Assembly: GCA_964601515.1 (NCBI GenBank)
Contig: CAZRNU010000075.1
Location: 1 to 13,974, forward strand
Direction of reading: 5' to 3'
DNA length: 13,974 nucleotides
Source: PWND01 sp964601515
GTDB lineage: Bacteria > Bacteroidota > Bacteroidia > Bacteroidales > UBA7960
The position numbers and the translations under genes are program-made. The notes under the pieces are model-generated. The model searched no databases, was not told the origin of the DNA, and saw nothing but the letters and a program-made list of their open reading frames with translations. Numbering within the stretch: the stretch's first letter is position 1; every line of letters begins with the position of its first letter. Shown in pieces: positions 6,699 through 13,974 of the stretch.

Positions 6699-7114
6699 TC
6701 GTGTTTCAGTGTTTGGTTCTCAGATTGAAGTAGTAATGCCAGGTTCATATGAAAAAATAAACTCCCGTTTGCAAATATACGGATTCAAGGCAATAATTCT
6801 CTGCATGTCAGTTATTGAGCTTCATAGGGTTTGCAGAAGTATATTTACAACTCTGAGCAAGAAGGGGAGTGGAAGTTGAGATTTGGTTAATTAACAGTAA
6901 ATCTCTTTTTATACCTGTAAATGTTCGAAATTTTTTGAGATGTGGCTTGTAGTAAACTTATTTGTTATGGGACATGGTGAAGTTGTTTGGTTTCTGAGCA
7001 TCCTGTAACTTCGGGATCAAACAGTACAAAAGTTGATGCGGGGAAGAATGTTTTTTCCGATAGCAGGTAAACCATTATAATCGCTTATAATCAAACGAAT
7101 GTTGGCTGCTGTGC
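6699..7114. other. Intergenic region between redox operon and nuclease gene
   Basis: About 416 bp without a convincing gene. It holds the redox-operon promoter box (6772-6779), an inverted repeat GAGATTT/AAATCTC (6878-6884, 6899-6905) with a T-run on its plus-strand side, and a direct repeat TTATAATC at 7075-7082 and 7085-7092. A minus-strand frame of 36 codons (7075 to 6965) has protein-like composition but matches nothing I know. Confidence 0.5.
6772..6779 (-). promoter_or_regulatory. Predicted -7 box (TATATTTG) for the redox operon
   Basis: The reverse strand reads TATATTTG, an exact match to TAnnTTTG, about 73 nt before the start of the FMN-binding membrane protein. No convincing -33 TTTG lies at the usual spacing. 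Confidence 0.5.
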
Positions 7115-7558
7115 TTAATTTTTCTCGGTTAATTGTCTGGTCTGTTTAATTAATTTTCCGTTGAGTTTTTTCAACTTACTTTCGAGCCTGATAAGTTTAG
7201 AGCTTTTCAGGTCAGTAGTATTCACTCTGGTTAAAACAATTCTTGCTTCTACAGAATATTCTTTAAAATCTTTATGCAAAACATTAATGGAGCGGTCAAT
7301 TTGTTCAATTGCCTTAATTAAGTCTGAGCCTTTAAGCTCTACAAAATATGAGATTTCCTTTGCGCAGTTTAAAAGCAAAAAGTCGCATTTGGAATCATCA
7401 TCATCTATTAAACATCCATCAACTTTATATTTGGATAAAACGTCCAGAGAATCGTTTTGATAAGTATACTTTGTTCTTGATTTTGCATCAGTACAAGTAA
7501 CAATTTTGTTTTTCTGTCCTGTAAATTCAAAACAGTTTTCGAAAGGCTTGCAAAACAT
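7115..7558 (-). CDS. Small PD-(D/E)XK-like nuclease, partner of the ATPase
   Basis: 147 aa, no membrane segment. The core reads KCDFLLLN (Asp59), about 14 residues later YFVELKGSD (Glu74-Leu-Lys76), then KAIEQIDRSI with Gln86. Strand, Asp, strand, ExK, helix is the PD-(D/E)XK nuclease layout, although the assignment is by eye and the N-terminal acidic residue of the fold is not certain. The last 30 residues are very basic (KLKKLNGKLIKQT) and could contact nucleic acid. It starts 3 nt after the ATPase stop and so is probably translationally coupled. I infer an effector nuclease controlled by the ATPase, in the manner of two-gene antiphage systems. It lacks the HNH motif of Septu PtuB and a TOPRIM motif. 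Alternatively it may only bind nucleic acid. Confidence 0.72.
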   Translation of the reverse strand: MFCKPFENCFEFTGQKNKIVTCTDAKSRTKYTYQNDSLDVLSKYKVDGCLIDDDDSKCDFLLLNCAKEISYFVELKGSDLIKAIEQIDRSINVLHKDFKEYSVEARIVLTRVNTTDLKSSKLIRLESKLKKLNGKLIKQTRQLTEKN

Positions 7559-7561
7559 ATT

Positions 7562-8863
7562 TTAAACAGTTTCAAATTGGAATAAAAAATCAAATTCATC
7601 ATTAATAGTACCCGAAACGGAATCAATATTCTCTTGCTGAATTATATTTAACTCTTTGTCAATTATATCTTTAACTTGTCCTTTTGTAACTAATGCAGCA
7701 TACACTTTTTCTCTGTTAATCCATAAATTTTTATTTATTCTTTCTTCCACAATAGTATTTTCAGAACCAACTTTATGGGCAAGAATTAAGTTGTTTAGGG
7801 ATGCCAAAATATATGGACTATGTGTAGTGATAATTACTTGAGAATTTTCCACATTAGACATTAATGCAATCAAATTTGAGATTTCTTTTTGAGCTTCTGG
7901 AAATAAGTGTGCTTCTGGCTCTTCAATCACCATGAATACGTTTTGTTTCTCTAAAATGACAATGAAAAGCAAAAGGAGAATCCACAATGACTCCTGTTGG
8001 CCAGAAGAAGAGAAATTTAATTTTACGTATTTATTTGTTTCATAAAATATTTTTTCTCCGTCTTTGTCATATTGATATTTTCCTTTCAATATTTTACTAA
8101 TAATTTCTTCTGCTAGTCTGGTTTTGTTGTAATCAATGTCATATTGAGTCAAAAGCCTTCTCTCTTTAATAATGTCTGAAAGCGATTTATTGAAAATTGG
8201 CCTTAAAATATTTATTTTATCCAAAAAGGTGCGCATCAAGAAGTCTAAATTTCTTGGGTTAATGAACTGAAGTTGGTCAGAAAGAGTAGCTAAAAGGCTT
8301 CGTCCTGCTGGAATAAATATTAACTCTCTGTCTTCCTTAAAAATAGAATTGCATTTTTCTTTAACATAAGAAACAAATTTTCTTTTGTTGCTATCAATTT
8401 GAAGAAGTTCTTTGCTTGTCAACAAAGACGGATTACGCTGACCAATAGAACTTGAAAATTCTATTGCCTCTTTCACCAGGTTTTTAAAGTCATTCTTAAA
8501 CTGTTCGCTAAAATTCGGCGAAATATATTTGTTATTTGTCTCAATTGTAACGCTAATCCATATGTTTTCAGTGTAATAATATTTTAAATGAAGTCCAATC
8601 AAATGAGTACTTGCTCCAAAATAATCAAGATATTTTTGTCGGATAGATTTTGCATACGTTCCGATTGATTTTGAAAAATCGTTCTTCTCAATCGACTCTA
8701 TAAAATATTTGACTAAGTCATCATTTAATGACTTGAAAAAGAAAATAGTTTTAGCAATTGTACTCTTTCCACTAGCCTGAGGTCCAATAAGAATACTGAA
8801 ATCTTTTATGTCAAGATTCAACTCGTTAATTGGTCCAAAGTTTCTGATTTCTATTCTTTGCAT
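7562..8863 (-). CDS. OLD/SMC-like AAA family ATPase
   Basis: 433 aa. The N-terminus IEIRNFGPINELNLDIKDFS is the typical strand pair of AAA15/OLD-type ABC ATPases, followed by Walker A GPQASGKST (27-35). The ABC-type signature is SSSGQQES (285-292), Walker B with catalytic glutamates is VFMVIEEPEAHLFP (309-322), and the switch histidine is in TTHSPY (346-351). The middle (about 45-270) is a helical insertion. Only about 80 residues follow the ATPase core, and no TOPRIM domain is seen, unlike OLD or GajA. The nuclease-like gene follows after 3 nt. Such ATPases act as sensors or clamps in antiphage pairs (for example PtuA and AriA), which is established for those families; this pair's role is inferred. 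Confidence 0.88.
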   Translation of the reverse strand: MQRIEIRNFGPINELNLDIKDFSILIGPQASGKSTIAKTIFFFKSLNDDLVKYFIESIEKNDFSKSIGTYAKSIRQKYLDYFGASTHLIGLHLKYYYTENIWISVTIETNNKYISPNFSEQFKNDFKNLVKEAIEFSSSIGQRNPSLLTSKELLQIDSNKRKFVSYVKEKCNSIFKEDRELIFIPAGRSLLATLSDQLQFINPRNLDFLMRTFLDKINILRPIFNKSLSDIIKERRLLTQYDIDYNKTRLAEEIISKILKGKYQYDKDGEKIFYETNKYVKLNFSSSGQQESLWILLLLFIVILEKQNVFMVIEEPEAHLFPEAQKEISNLIALMSNVENSQVIITTHSPYILASLNNLILAHKVGSENTIVEERINKNLWINREKVYAALVTKGQVKDIIDKELNIIQQENIDSVSGTINDEFDFLFQFETV

Positions 8864-8939
8864 TATTTCAAATTTGAATGTTCAAAGTTAATCAAATTTG
8901 TCTCTTGTGCCGTAATTTCGAAGCATTGCCGATCTCGGG

Positions 8940-8947
8940 CAAATATA
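8940..8947 (-). promoter_or_regulatory. Predicted -7 box (TATATTTG) for the ATPase-nuclease operon
   Basis: The reverse strand reads TATATTTG about 77 nt before the ATPase ATG. Directly upstream of the box lies an unusual GC-rich stretch (8948-8960) in otherwise AT-rich DNA. A second identical box lies in repeat copy C at 9018-9025. Confidence 0.5.
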
Positions 8948-8960
8948 CGCGCCTGCGCGC
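8948..8960. promoter_or_regulatory. GC-rich near-palindrome next to the promoter box
   Basis: CGCGCCTGCGCGC abuts the -7 box, within the expected -10/-35 spacer; GCGC, CT, GCGC (8949-8958) is an inverted repeat with a 2-nt spacer. It could be an operator, or chance. Confidence 0.3.
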
Positions 8961-8977
8961 ACATCTCTTGTTTGTTT

Positions 8978-9120
8978 ACATCCACCACAATTACCCATTC
9001 ATTCTCAATTTTCCCAACAAATATACCATTTCTTTAAAACACCCTGAAAATATTCTTTAAAAGGGTTTTAAAAGCTCTTTAAGCAATAGAGGAGACACTG
9101 CTTTGCTCCGGAATGGGTGG
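8978..9120 (+). repeat. Dispersed intergenic repeat, copy C
   Basis: Homologous to copy B along its length, and its right part (GGTTTTAAAAGC through CTTTAAGCAATAGAGGAG and CTGCTTTGCTCCGG to GGGTGGC) is close to copy A. It contains an imperfect inverted repeat around TTTAAAACACCCT and AGGGTTTTAAA, and a TATATTTG box. It lies between the helicase 3' end and the ATPase start, in the same orientation as copies A and B. Confidence 0.7.
9018..9025 (-). promoter_or_regulatory. Second -7 box (TATATTTG) inside repeat copy C
   Basis: The reverse strand reads TATATTTG preceded by TTTTAAAGAAATGG, the same arrangement as in copy B. It points at the ATPase gene about 155 nt away and may be a distal promoter. 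Confidence 0.35.
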
Positions 9121-9220
9121 CAAATTTTGGCCGGAATATTCACTTCATTATCTGTGGTGGTTTGTCGGTCTATTTGTTGCTATTATTTTCATTGTCTTTC
9201 TGTCGTGGGATGGGATATTT

Positions 9221-9343
9221 TTAAAATTTCTTTTTCTCTTCCGTTGACTTTGCATGCTCTTCGAGAATAATTTGGTTGAAGGTTGGCTTGAGTGGCTTTG
9301 ACAATATTCTTGTAAACGGGGTATGAGGCTTTCGGTTAAACAT
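9221..9343 (-). CDS. Possible 40-aa small protein overlapping the helicase 3' end
   Basis: An ATG at 9343 overlaps the last 8 bp of the helicase gene (GTTTAA is shared) and opens a 40-codon frame ending in TAA at 9221-9223. The product starts MFNRKPHTPFTRILSKPLK and ends in EEHAKSTEEKKKF. It is hydrophilic, basic at the start and mixed-charge at the end, which looks more protein-like than random AT-rich DNA. I recognise no family. Placement suggests translational coupling to the helicase, but without homologues it could be chance or a remnant. Confidence 0.35.
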   Translation of the reverse strand: MFNRKPHTPFTRILSKPLKPTFNQIILEEHAKSTEEKKKF

Positions 9344-11114
9344 ATACATTGAATTTTTTAATAAAATCAATACTTACATCTCGACAGCCTTTTAAAAACA
9401 GCAATGTTTCGTTAGATGCTTGAGATACTAAATCAATTTGTTGATATGTTACAATCAATGTCCCCTTTTTAGCCCGGCTCGTTGCAACGTTAAAAAGGTT
9501 AGCATCCAGATCAAAGGATGGATTATTCAATGGTAGATATAGAATAGTTACATCTGTTGTAAGACCTTGAATTTTATGAATCGTATTTAAAGTTAACCTG
9601 CTGTAATCAGAAGACAAACGGCTGTACTGTTCGTATAAGGAGGATTCGACTTTTATATAGGGCGATAAAAGAGCAATCTCAATTTTGCTATTGTTGCTGA
9701 GTATTTCATGACCAATTTGGCAAATAAAACGGATTACATCCTTTTCGGTGAAACCTTGCATAGAAGCTGGCAACTTAGCAATTGAAATACCACCATTTGA
9801 GTGAAACATATCAAAATACCGGGAAGTGAATTTTGTATTTCCTTCGTCTTTTGAAATACTTTTCAAAGTATTTTGATAATAAACAGCAGTAAGATTTGCA
9901 GCCTCTGATGTCAACCTACGTGTAAAAGTCAAGCGATTAGAAATGTCATTGTTATTAAAAGCAAATGTTTCAAGACCATTAATTACGCCATCTATCTCAG
10001 GGTGTATTTTATAAGCCTGTTCCTTTTGCTTTACAACTGGGGTAAGCTGTTTGTGGTCGCCAATAATCAATAACTTTTTTGCAATAGAATTGAACATTGC
10101 AATCGTAGCCAAATAAGCTTGTGAAGCCTCCTCAATAATTAATAAGTCAAATCGTTTTTTAGTGGCTGCTAATTCGGCTTGCTTTTGAGATAACTTATAA
10201 TAGGTAGAAAGTAAAAGTTCACCTTGTATCGGAGCTAAATCATCGGCCGTTTTTAACTTAGTAATAAGCTTAAATTCATCTGATGACAAATTCGTTTTGG
10301 ACACTTTACCCTGGTCAAGTGGTGTATTTAATCCATCTTTATCTGCAATTTCCATTAGAGCCTTATTTGTTAGGGCTGTTATGCAAATAGACAACCCTTT
10401 TGAAAGGTACTGTTCGCAGATTTCCGCTGCTAAATGAGATTTACCAGTACCTGGAGGCCCTTGAATCAAAATGGTTTTGTGCCTATCCAATAAATCAATG
10501 ACTGTTGTAGTTACTGAATTACTATTATCTAGTGAATTGGGTGACCATTCGTCTTCATTGACTGTTACATCTAGATTGAGAACAGCATCAAAAGGATTTT
10601 TTACAACAAAGTCTTTCAGATTAATCAAATAGTCAATAGGCGGGTCAGACTCGGCCACTACTACAAGAGGATGATGGCCCTTGCTCAAATAATTATCTTT
10701 AATCTGGCTGAGTAATTTCTGCTCAAATCCATTCACCAAAACATAGGACCATTTTGGATCATCGGATTTGAGGTAGTTTATCGTCTTTATTTCAGTATTG
10801 AAGCCACTGAGTCTTGGATTGTCAGAAATTCTGAATTGTAAGTAAGTGAAATCCCAATCAGAAGAATTGGCAGGAGCCCCAGCTCCTACCATGCAGAGAA
10901 TGTAGGGTTGTTTCATTCTTGGAACTAAACCTGCTTTAAAGCGTAGTACAACATTACCTTGTGCTTCCTGCAGCCCCCAAATGCGGCCAACAAACAAACG
11001 CTTTTCCTGAATCAATAACTTCATTGAAGTGTTGGCGTATCTCTCCCATTCTTCTTCAATGACATTTATCTGCCATTCATAGAACTCAATATGCTGCTGA
11101 TTGGGTATTTGCAT
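9336..11114 (-). CDS. UPF1/DNA2-like superfamily 1 helicase
   Basis: 592 aa. Walker A is GPPGTGKSH (219-227); motif Ia is ITALTNKAL (245-253); motif II is LLIIEEASQ (324-332), a glutamate variant of the usual DEAS-type box; motif III is GDHKQLTPV (352-360); motif IV is near FTRRLT (397-402); motif V is TIHKIQGLTTD (511-521); and motif VI is NVATSRAKKG (542-551). This is the AAA_11/AAA_12 arrangement of SF1B helicases such as UPF1 and DNA2, which move along RNA or DNA using ATP. The first 190 residues are an unrecognised accessory domain. There is no nuclease or zinc domain. It starts 3 nt after the large upstream protein and is inferred to be its partner. Confidence 0.9.
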   Translation of the reverse strand: MQIPNQQHIEFYEWQINVIEEEWERYANTSMKLLIQEKRLFVGRIWGLQEAQGNVVLRFKAGLVPRMKQPYILCMVGAGAPANSSDWDFTYLQFRISDNPRLSGFNTEIKTINYLKSDDPKWSYVLVNGFEQKLLSQIKDNYLSKGHHPLVVVAESDPPIDYLINLKDFVVKNPFDAVLNLDVTVNEDEWSPNSLDNSNSVTTTVIDLLDRHKTILIQGPPGTGKSHLAAEICEQYLSKGLSICITALTNKALMEIADKDGLNTPLDQGKVSKTNLSSDEFKLITKLKTADDLAPIQGELLLSTYYKLSQKQAELAATKKRFDLLIIEEASQAYLATIAMFNSIAKKLLIIGDHKQLTPVVKQKEQAYKIHPEIDGVINGLETFAFNNNDISNRLTFTRRLTSEAANLTAVYYQNTLKSISKDEGNTKFTSRYFDMFHSNGGISIAKLPASMQGFTEKDVIRFICQIGHEILSNNSKIEIALLSPYIKVESSLYEQYSRLSSDYSRLTLNTIHKIQGLTTDVTILYLPLNNPSFDLDANLFNVATSRAKKGTLIVTYQQIDLVSQASNETLLFLKGCRDVSIDFIKKFNVYV

Positions 11115-11117
11115 ATT

Positions 11118-13974
11118 TTAATCTTCAGATTCGTTACCAATATTGACATTCCAGATCGTATCACTGGATTCACTGTTTCTAATTTTCTCAAAAATTGCTT
11201 TATACTCCTTTTTGTCTGACATACGAATAATCAACCAAAGATTTTCAGGATCAAACTTGCCTTCAATAATATCATCAATATCTGATACCCCATTCCCTGC
11301 CTCGATTCTTAAAACCCTGTAATCAGCTTTAGAATCTCGTATGACCTCTTCTCTGGTAGTACATAATCGGCAATCAGTATTATCATTGCCTGTAAGTATA
11401 TACAAATAGGTATTTGAGTTCTCCAATTCTTGCCAACTTGATGCACGGAGGTATAGCAAACCAGACTTAGCTGACCTACATTTAATTTTAAGAGCATTTG
11501 CAATTTTTCTATCAACACCTGCCTTATAAACCGGATATAATTGTGAATATTCGTGTGTATTCTTCAATTTTTCCTCAGCTTCCGTTACGTCATAACCGTT
11601 GCATGACAAATAAATCAAACCTTTGATTAGGGAAGCAAGATTCAGATCTTTATGAAAACCACGAGGTATTTCATCACCAAATAGTCGTTTAAGTGAAGTC
11701 GCTTCTTCATCTGAATAACTTACTTCATATTGCTCCTTGTGTTTTTTATTCTGATACTCATCCTTTACTTTAATTAAATCAGTATAAATATCATTTGGAA
11801 GAATCCCTTTCAACGGATAAGGCATTTCATCTGCTGCATCAGATGTAACGAAGTAATTGTTATTCACAACGGAAACCTTGCCTTGAAAAATGCACTTTGT
11901 GAATATTTTGCTATATGTAAGCTTATTAGGCAATAATTCACCATTATAGATGTAAATAGGATACTGAGCACTATGCTGCCATTTGGTATAATACGGCTCT
12001 GAAAAGAGGGTACTATCTCCTAATATTCTTTCACCATCCGTTGCAATAAGAGTTTTCTCATTAGTTGATTTTACAAACTTGTGTAGGCTCTCGGGCAATA
12101 CATCATCAATAACATGGCAGCCCGATTCAATAATTGAAGCAAATATCTCTGCCGAATAATCTCCCCATCCAGTATTTAAAGTATGGAAAATGCTATTCTC
12201 TGACATAACTACCAATTTATAAGATTCAGGATTTAATTGAACCATCACCGCCAAAGGAGTATCGACACCCAGTAGTTTCTTTTCTTCGATTTTGGCATAT
12301 AAATCCTTCAGAAATACTTTATCGAAGCTGGCCTCTTTTTCATTCTGTAATTTCAATAACCACTGCATAGTATTACTCAACAGAATGGAATTATCCAAAT
12401 TCACCAATCCCTTTTGGAAAACCTCCCTGTTTTTCTCAGCAAGCCCTTTACGTAGCAAGATAATAGGACTATCTGCTTTATTTAAACCTGCGAGATGGAG
12501 AAATGCCAATTTCGGTTCCTTTTCCTGATCGTTCATCCATTTCTGAAGCCATGCAGGAGCAAACTCTTTATCTATGGCAAAGTCATTATCCAAGATTATA
12601 TTCTGAAGTGTTAGGTCTTTAAACTCAAACCTTCCTTTAAAGTATGGATACTTTAGTGCAAAAAGTAGAGAAATAAAATCGATACAATGAGCTTCGTATT
12701 TAGACTTATCGGTTTCAAAATAATACTCACTGAAATCAGGCTTACCCTTTTTGAAATCCAATTTTGGCTTGTCTTCCTGGTACAATAGCAAGAACATTAC
12801 TTGTTGAGGCGATAAACAATCAAGCTGTATTGAATGAAGCTCATTAAAAATATCCTCTGTTTTCTTATGAGATGTTTTAAAAACCTTTCTTAATGTTCCG
12901 GTATTTTTTATATCTACAAAGTTTCCAATAACCTTAGTTAATGCAGCGGTTTCATCCTTGTAAGAAGTTAGAATTTCCGATAACTTCAAGACATAACGTC
13001 TCTCAGCTATTGTATCCGTTGCAGGAAACCGAAATATTACTTCATCTGAAATATTCTTTTTTGAAAGGCCGTGCCCATCGATGGTAATTTTAGAGACTAA
13101 CGAATCAAAATACTTGTCATCCTCCTTTCCCAAATCTATTATCAACTCAAACAATAAATGTTCAGCACTCTCCTTGCTGTAAACGATTTCAGAAGTTAAA
13201 TCTATACTCGCTAACTTCTCAACAAAAAGCCTGCCTGTTTCCTCATTCATAACTGTTCGAACATACTTTACAAATGATAATGTGGCGAAGCCAATTTCAA
13301 GCAGGTGGTTAATTAACTCTTCACTTTCTATTAAGCCTATTTTTGACCTGGTATTAGCGTAAAGTTCAGATGGCAATAAGTTGAGGGTGCTTTTTCCAAT
13401 GGGGCTACCATCAATCAAATTAATTAATTCTTTGTCATTTGTGTAGTATGTCTTACAGTTGGCAACATGATTCAACGTCAATAGAACATCGCCTTTCTGA
13501 AATTGTATTACCTCCAAAAGAGAATTATCTCCGTTTGTGGAAGCCCAATCAAGAAAATCATTTGACTGTTCAATAGAATGTTTCGATGATTTTGTAATGA
13601 GCTTTGCAATTGACCCTTTCTTACATCCTAAAGAAAACTTCTCAATAAGGGGTAAAGAGAGAGAATGAGCCGTGTATTCGTTTGTTAAGCCTTCAATTAC
13701 AGAGCAAATGGCCTGATATTTATCCGCTGTCAACTTCAATAAGCTATCCGGACAATATACAGCTGATGGCAATTGGAATGCCTGTAAAGCACGTACGTAC
13801 AACCAAGGTATTCTTGTGTATGAAATTTCTTTATCTGCCGGAAGTTTGCTATGAAGTTTTAGTACATAAGTATAAAATGATTCTATATCAGTTGAACTAA
13901 AACCAATGGTTATTTCTTTAAACAATACTGAATTACAAAAAAGCAGTTCAAGAATATTAGATTCATCAATCAGG
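11118..13974 (-). CDS. C-terminal part of a very large sacsin-like/DUF3883-like protein (5' end outside window)
   Basis: The frame is open to the right edge: upstream of a TTG at 13925 there are 16 more sense codons (LIDESNILELLFCNSV) and no stop, so the true start lies outside and at least 951 residues belong to the gene. Most of it is soluble, helix-rich and without motifs I can name. Near the C-terminus, LNLASLIKGLIYLSCNGYDV followed by TEAEEKLKN and then KSGLLYLRASSWQEL and YLYILTGNDN resembles the end of bacterial sacsin-N-terminal-ATPase-like/DUF3883 proteins, where an Hsp90-type ATPase lies at the N-terminus. That ATPase would be beyond the edge and is not seen. The expected ExK-like residues of DUF3883 read KIKCR here, so nuclease activity is doubtful. 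It is followed by the helicase after 3 nt. Confidence 0.75.
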   Translation of the reverse strand, partial: LIDESNILELLFCNSVLFKEITIGFSSTDIESFYTYVLKLHSKLPADKEISYTRIPWLYVRALQAFQLPSAVYCPDSLLKLTADKYQAICSVIEGLTNEYTAHSLSLPLIEKFSLGCKKGSIAKLITKSSKHSIEQSNDFLDWASTNGDNSLLEVIQFQKGDVLLTLNHVANCKTYYTNDKELINLIDGSPIGKSTLNLLPSELYANTRSKIGLIESEELINHLLEIGFATLSFVKYVRTVMNEETGRLFVEKLASIDLTSEIVYSKESAEHLLFELIIDLGKEDDKYFDSLVSKITIDGHGLSKKNISDEVIFRFPATDTIAERRYVLKLSEILTSYKDETAALTKVIGNFVDIKNTGTLRKVFKTSHKKTEDIFNELHSIQLDCLSPQQVMFLLLYQEDKPKLDFKKGKPDFSEYYFETDKSKYEAHCIDFISLLFALKYPYFKGRFEFKDLTLQNIILDNDFAIDKEFAPAWLQKWMNDQEKEPKLAFLHLAGLNKADSPIILLRKGLAEKNREVFQKGLVNLDNSILLSNTMQWLLKLQNEKEASFDKVFLKDLYAKIEEKKLLGVDTPLAVMVQLNPESYKLVVMSENSIFHTLNTGWGDYSAEIFASIIESGCHVIDDVLPESLHKFVKSTNEKTLIATDGERILGDSTLFSEPYYTKWQHSAQYPIYIYNGELLPNKLTYSKIFTKCIFQGKVSVVNNNYFVTSDAADEMPYPLKGILPNDIYTDLIKVKDEYQNKKHKEQYEVSYSDEEATSLKRLFGDEIPRGFHKDLNLASLIKGLIYLSCNGYDVTEAEEKLKNTHEYSQLYPVYKAGVDRKIANALKIKCRSAKSGLLYLRASSWQELENSNTYLYILTGNDNTDCRLCTTREEVIRDSKADYRVLRIEAGNGVSDIDDIIEGKFDPENLWLIIRMSDKKEYKAIFEKIRNSESSDTIWNVNIGNESED

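Noticed and set aside
6878..6910. Rho-independent terminator (GAGATTT/AAATCTC followed by T-run)
   Set aside because: The T-run is on the plus-strand side, where no gene ends; the stem is short and AT-rich with a 14-nt loop.
6965..7075. Minus-strand 36-codon frame downstream of the nuclease gene
   Set aside because: Composition is plausible but it lacks a family, a ribosome site and coupling to a neighbour.
7115..8863. Gabija or PARIS or Septu assignment
   Set aside because: The ATPase lacks a C-terminal TOPRIM (Gabija), the partner lacks TOPRIM motifs (PARIS) and lacks an HNH motif (Septu).

Overview
The window looks like a Bacteroidota chromosome, perhaps from the Chitinophagaceae/Sphingobacteriales side. 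The DNA is AT-rich, ribosome-binding sites are weak and A-rich, and the upstream regions carry the Bacteroidota -7 promoter box TAnnTTTG. The AraC-type regulator has a DUF6597-like N-terminus, which also fits. Every convincing gene lies on the minus strand, so the window reads right to left.

Layout from the left edge. Positions 1-1089 hold no credible gene. They contain a 21-bp tandem array (24 contiguous units without an indel, then a second small cluster out of frame with the first), two copies of a 66-bp block, a GC-rich palindrome and one copy (A) of a dispersed repeat. Next come a TPR protein (1090-2106), an intergenic stretch with a promoter box, and a cluster read AraC regulator -> VOC protein -> TfoX C-terminal-domain protein (4034 to 2482). 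Repeat copy B follows. Then comes a two-gene redox operon (6698 to 4255): a membrane protein with a covalent-FMN (NosR/RnfG-type) domain and NapH-like cysteine motifs, and a membrane-anchored fusion of a flavin-reductase-like barrel with a nitroreductase. I infer that quinol or cytosolic electrons pass through the membrane protein to the exported double-flavin enzyme.

The right half (7115-13974) looks like a defence-type island. It has an OLD/SMC-like ATPase with a small PD-(D/E)XK-like nuclease (8863 to 7115), repeat copy C, a possible 40-aa ORF, a UPF1-like SF1 helicase (9336-11114), and a very large protein whose reading frame stays open through the right edge. That last protein resembles the C-terminal part of sacsin-like ATPase/DUF3883 proteins.

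In three places adjacent genes are separated by exactly 3 nt (VOC/TfoX, ATPase/nuclease, large protein/helicase), which suggests translational coupling. The best candidates for something undescribed are the sacsin-like plus helicase pair, the ATPase plus nuclease pair, the exported double-flavoprotein operon, and a dispersed structured repeat of which two copies carry a -7 box directed at the next gene. All functional calls rest on motif reading by eye; no searches were run.
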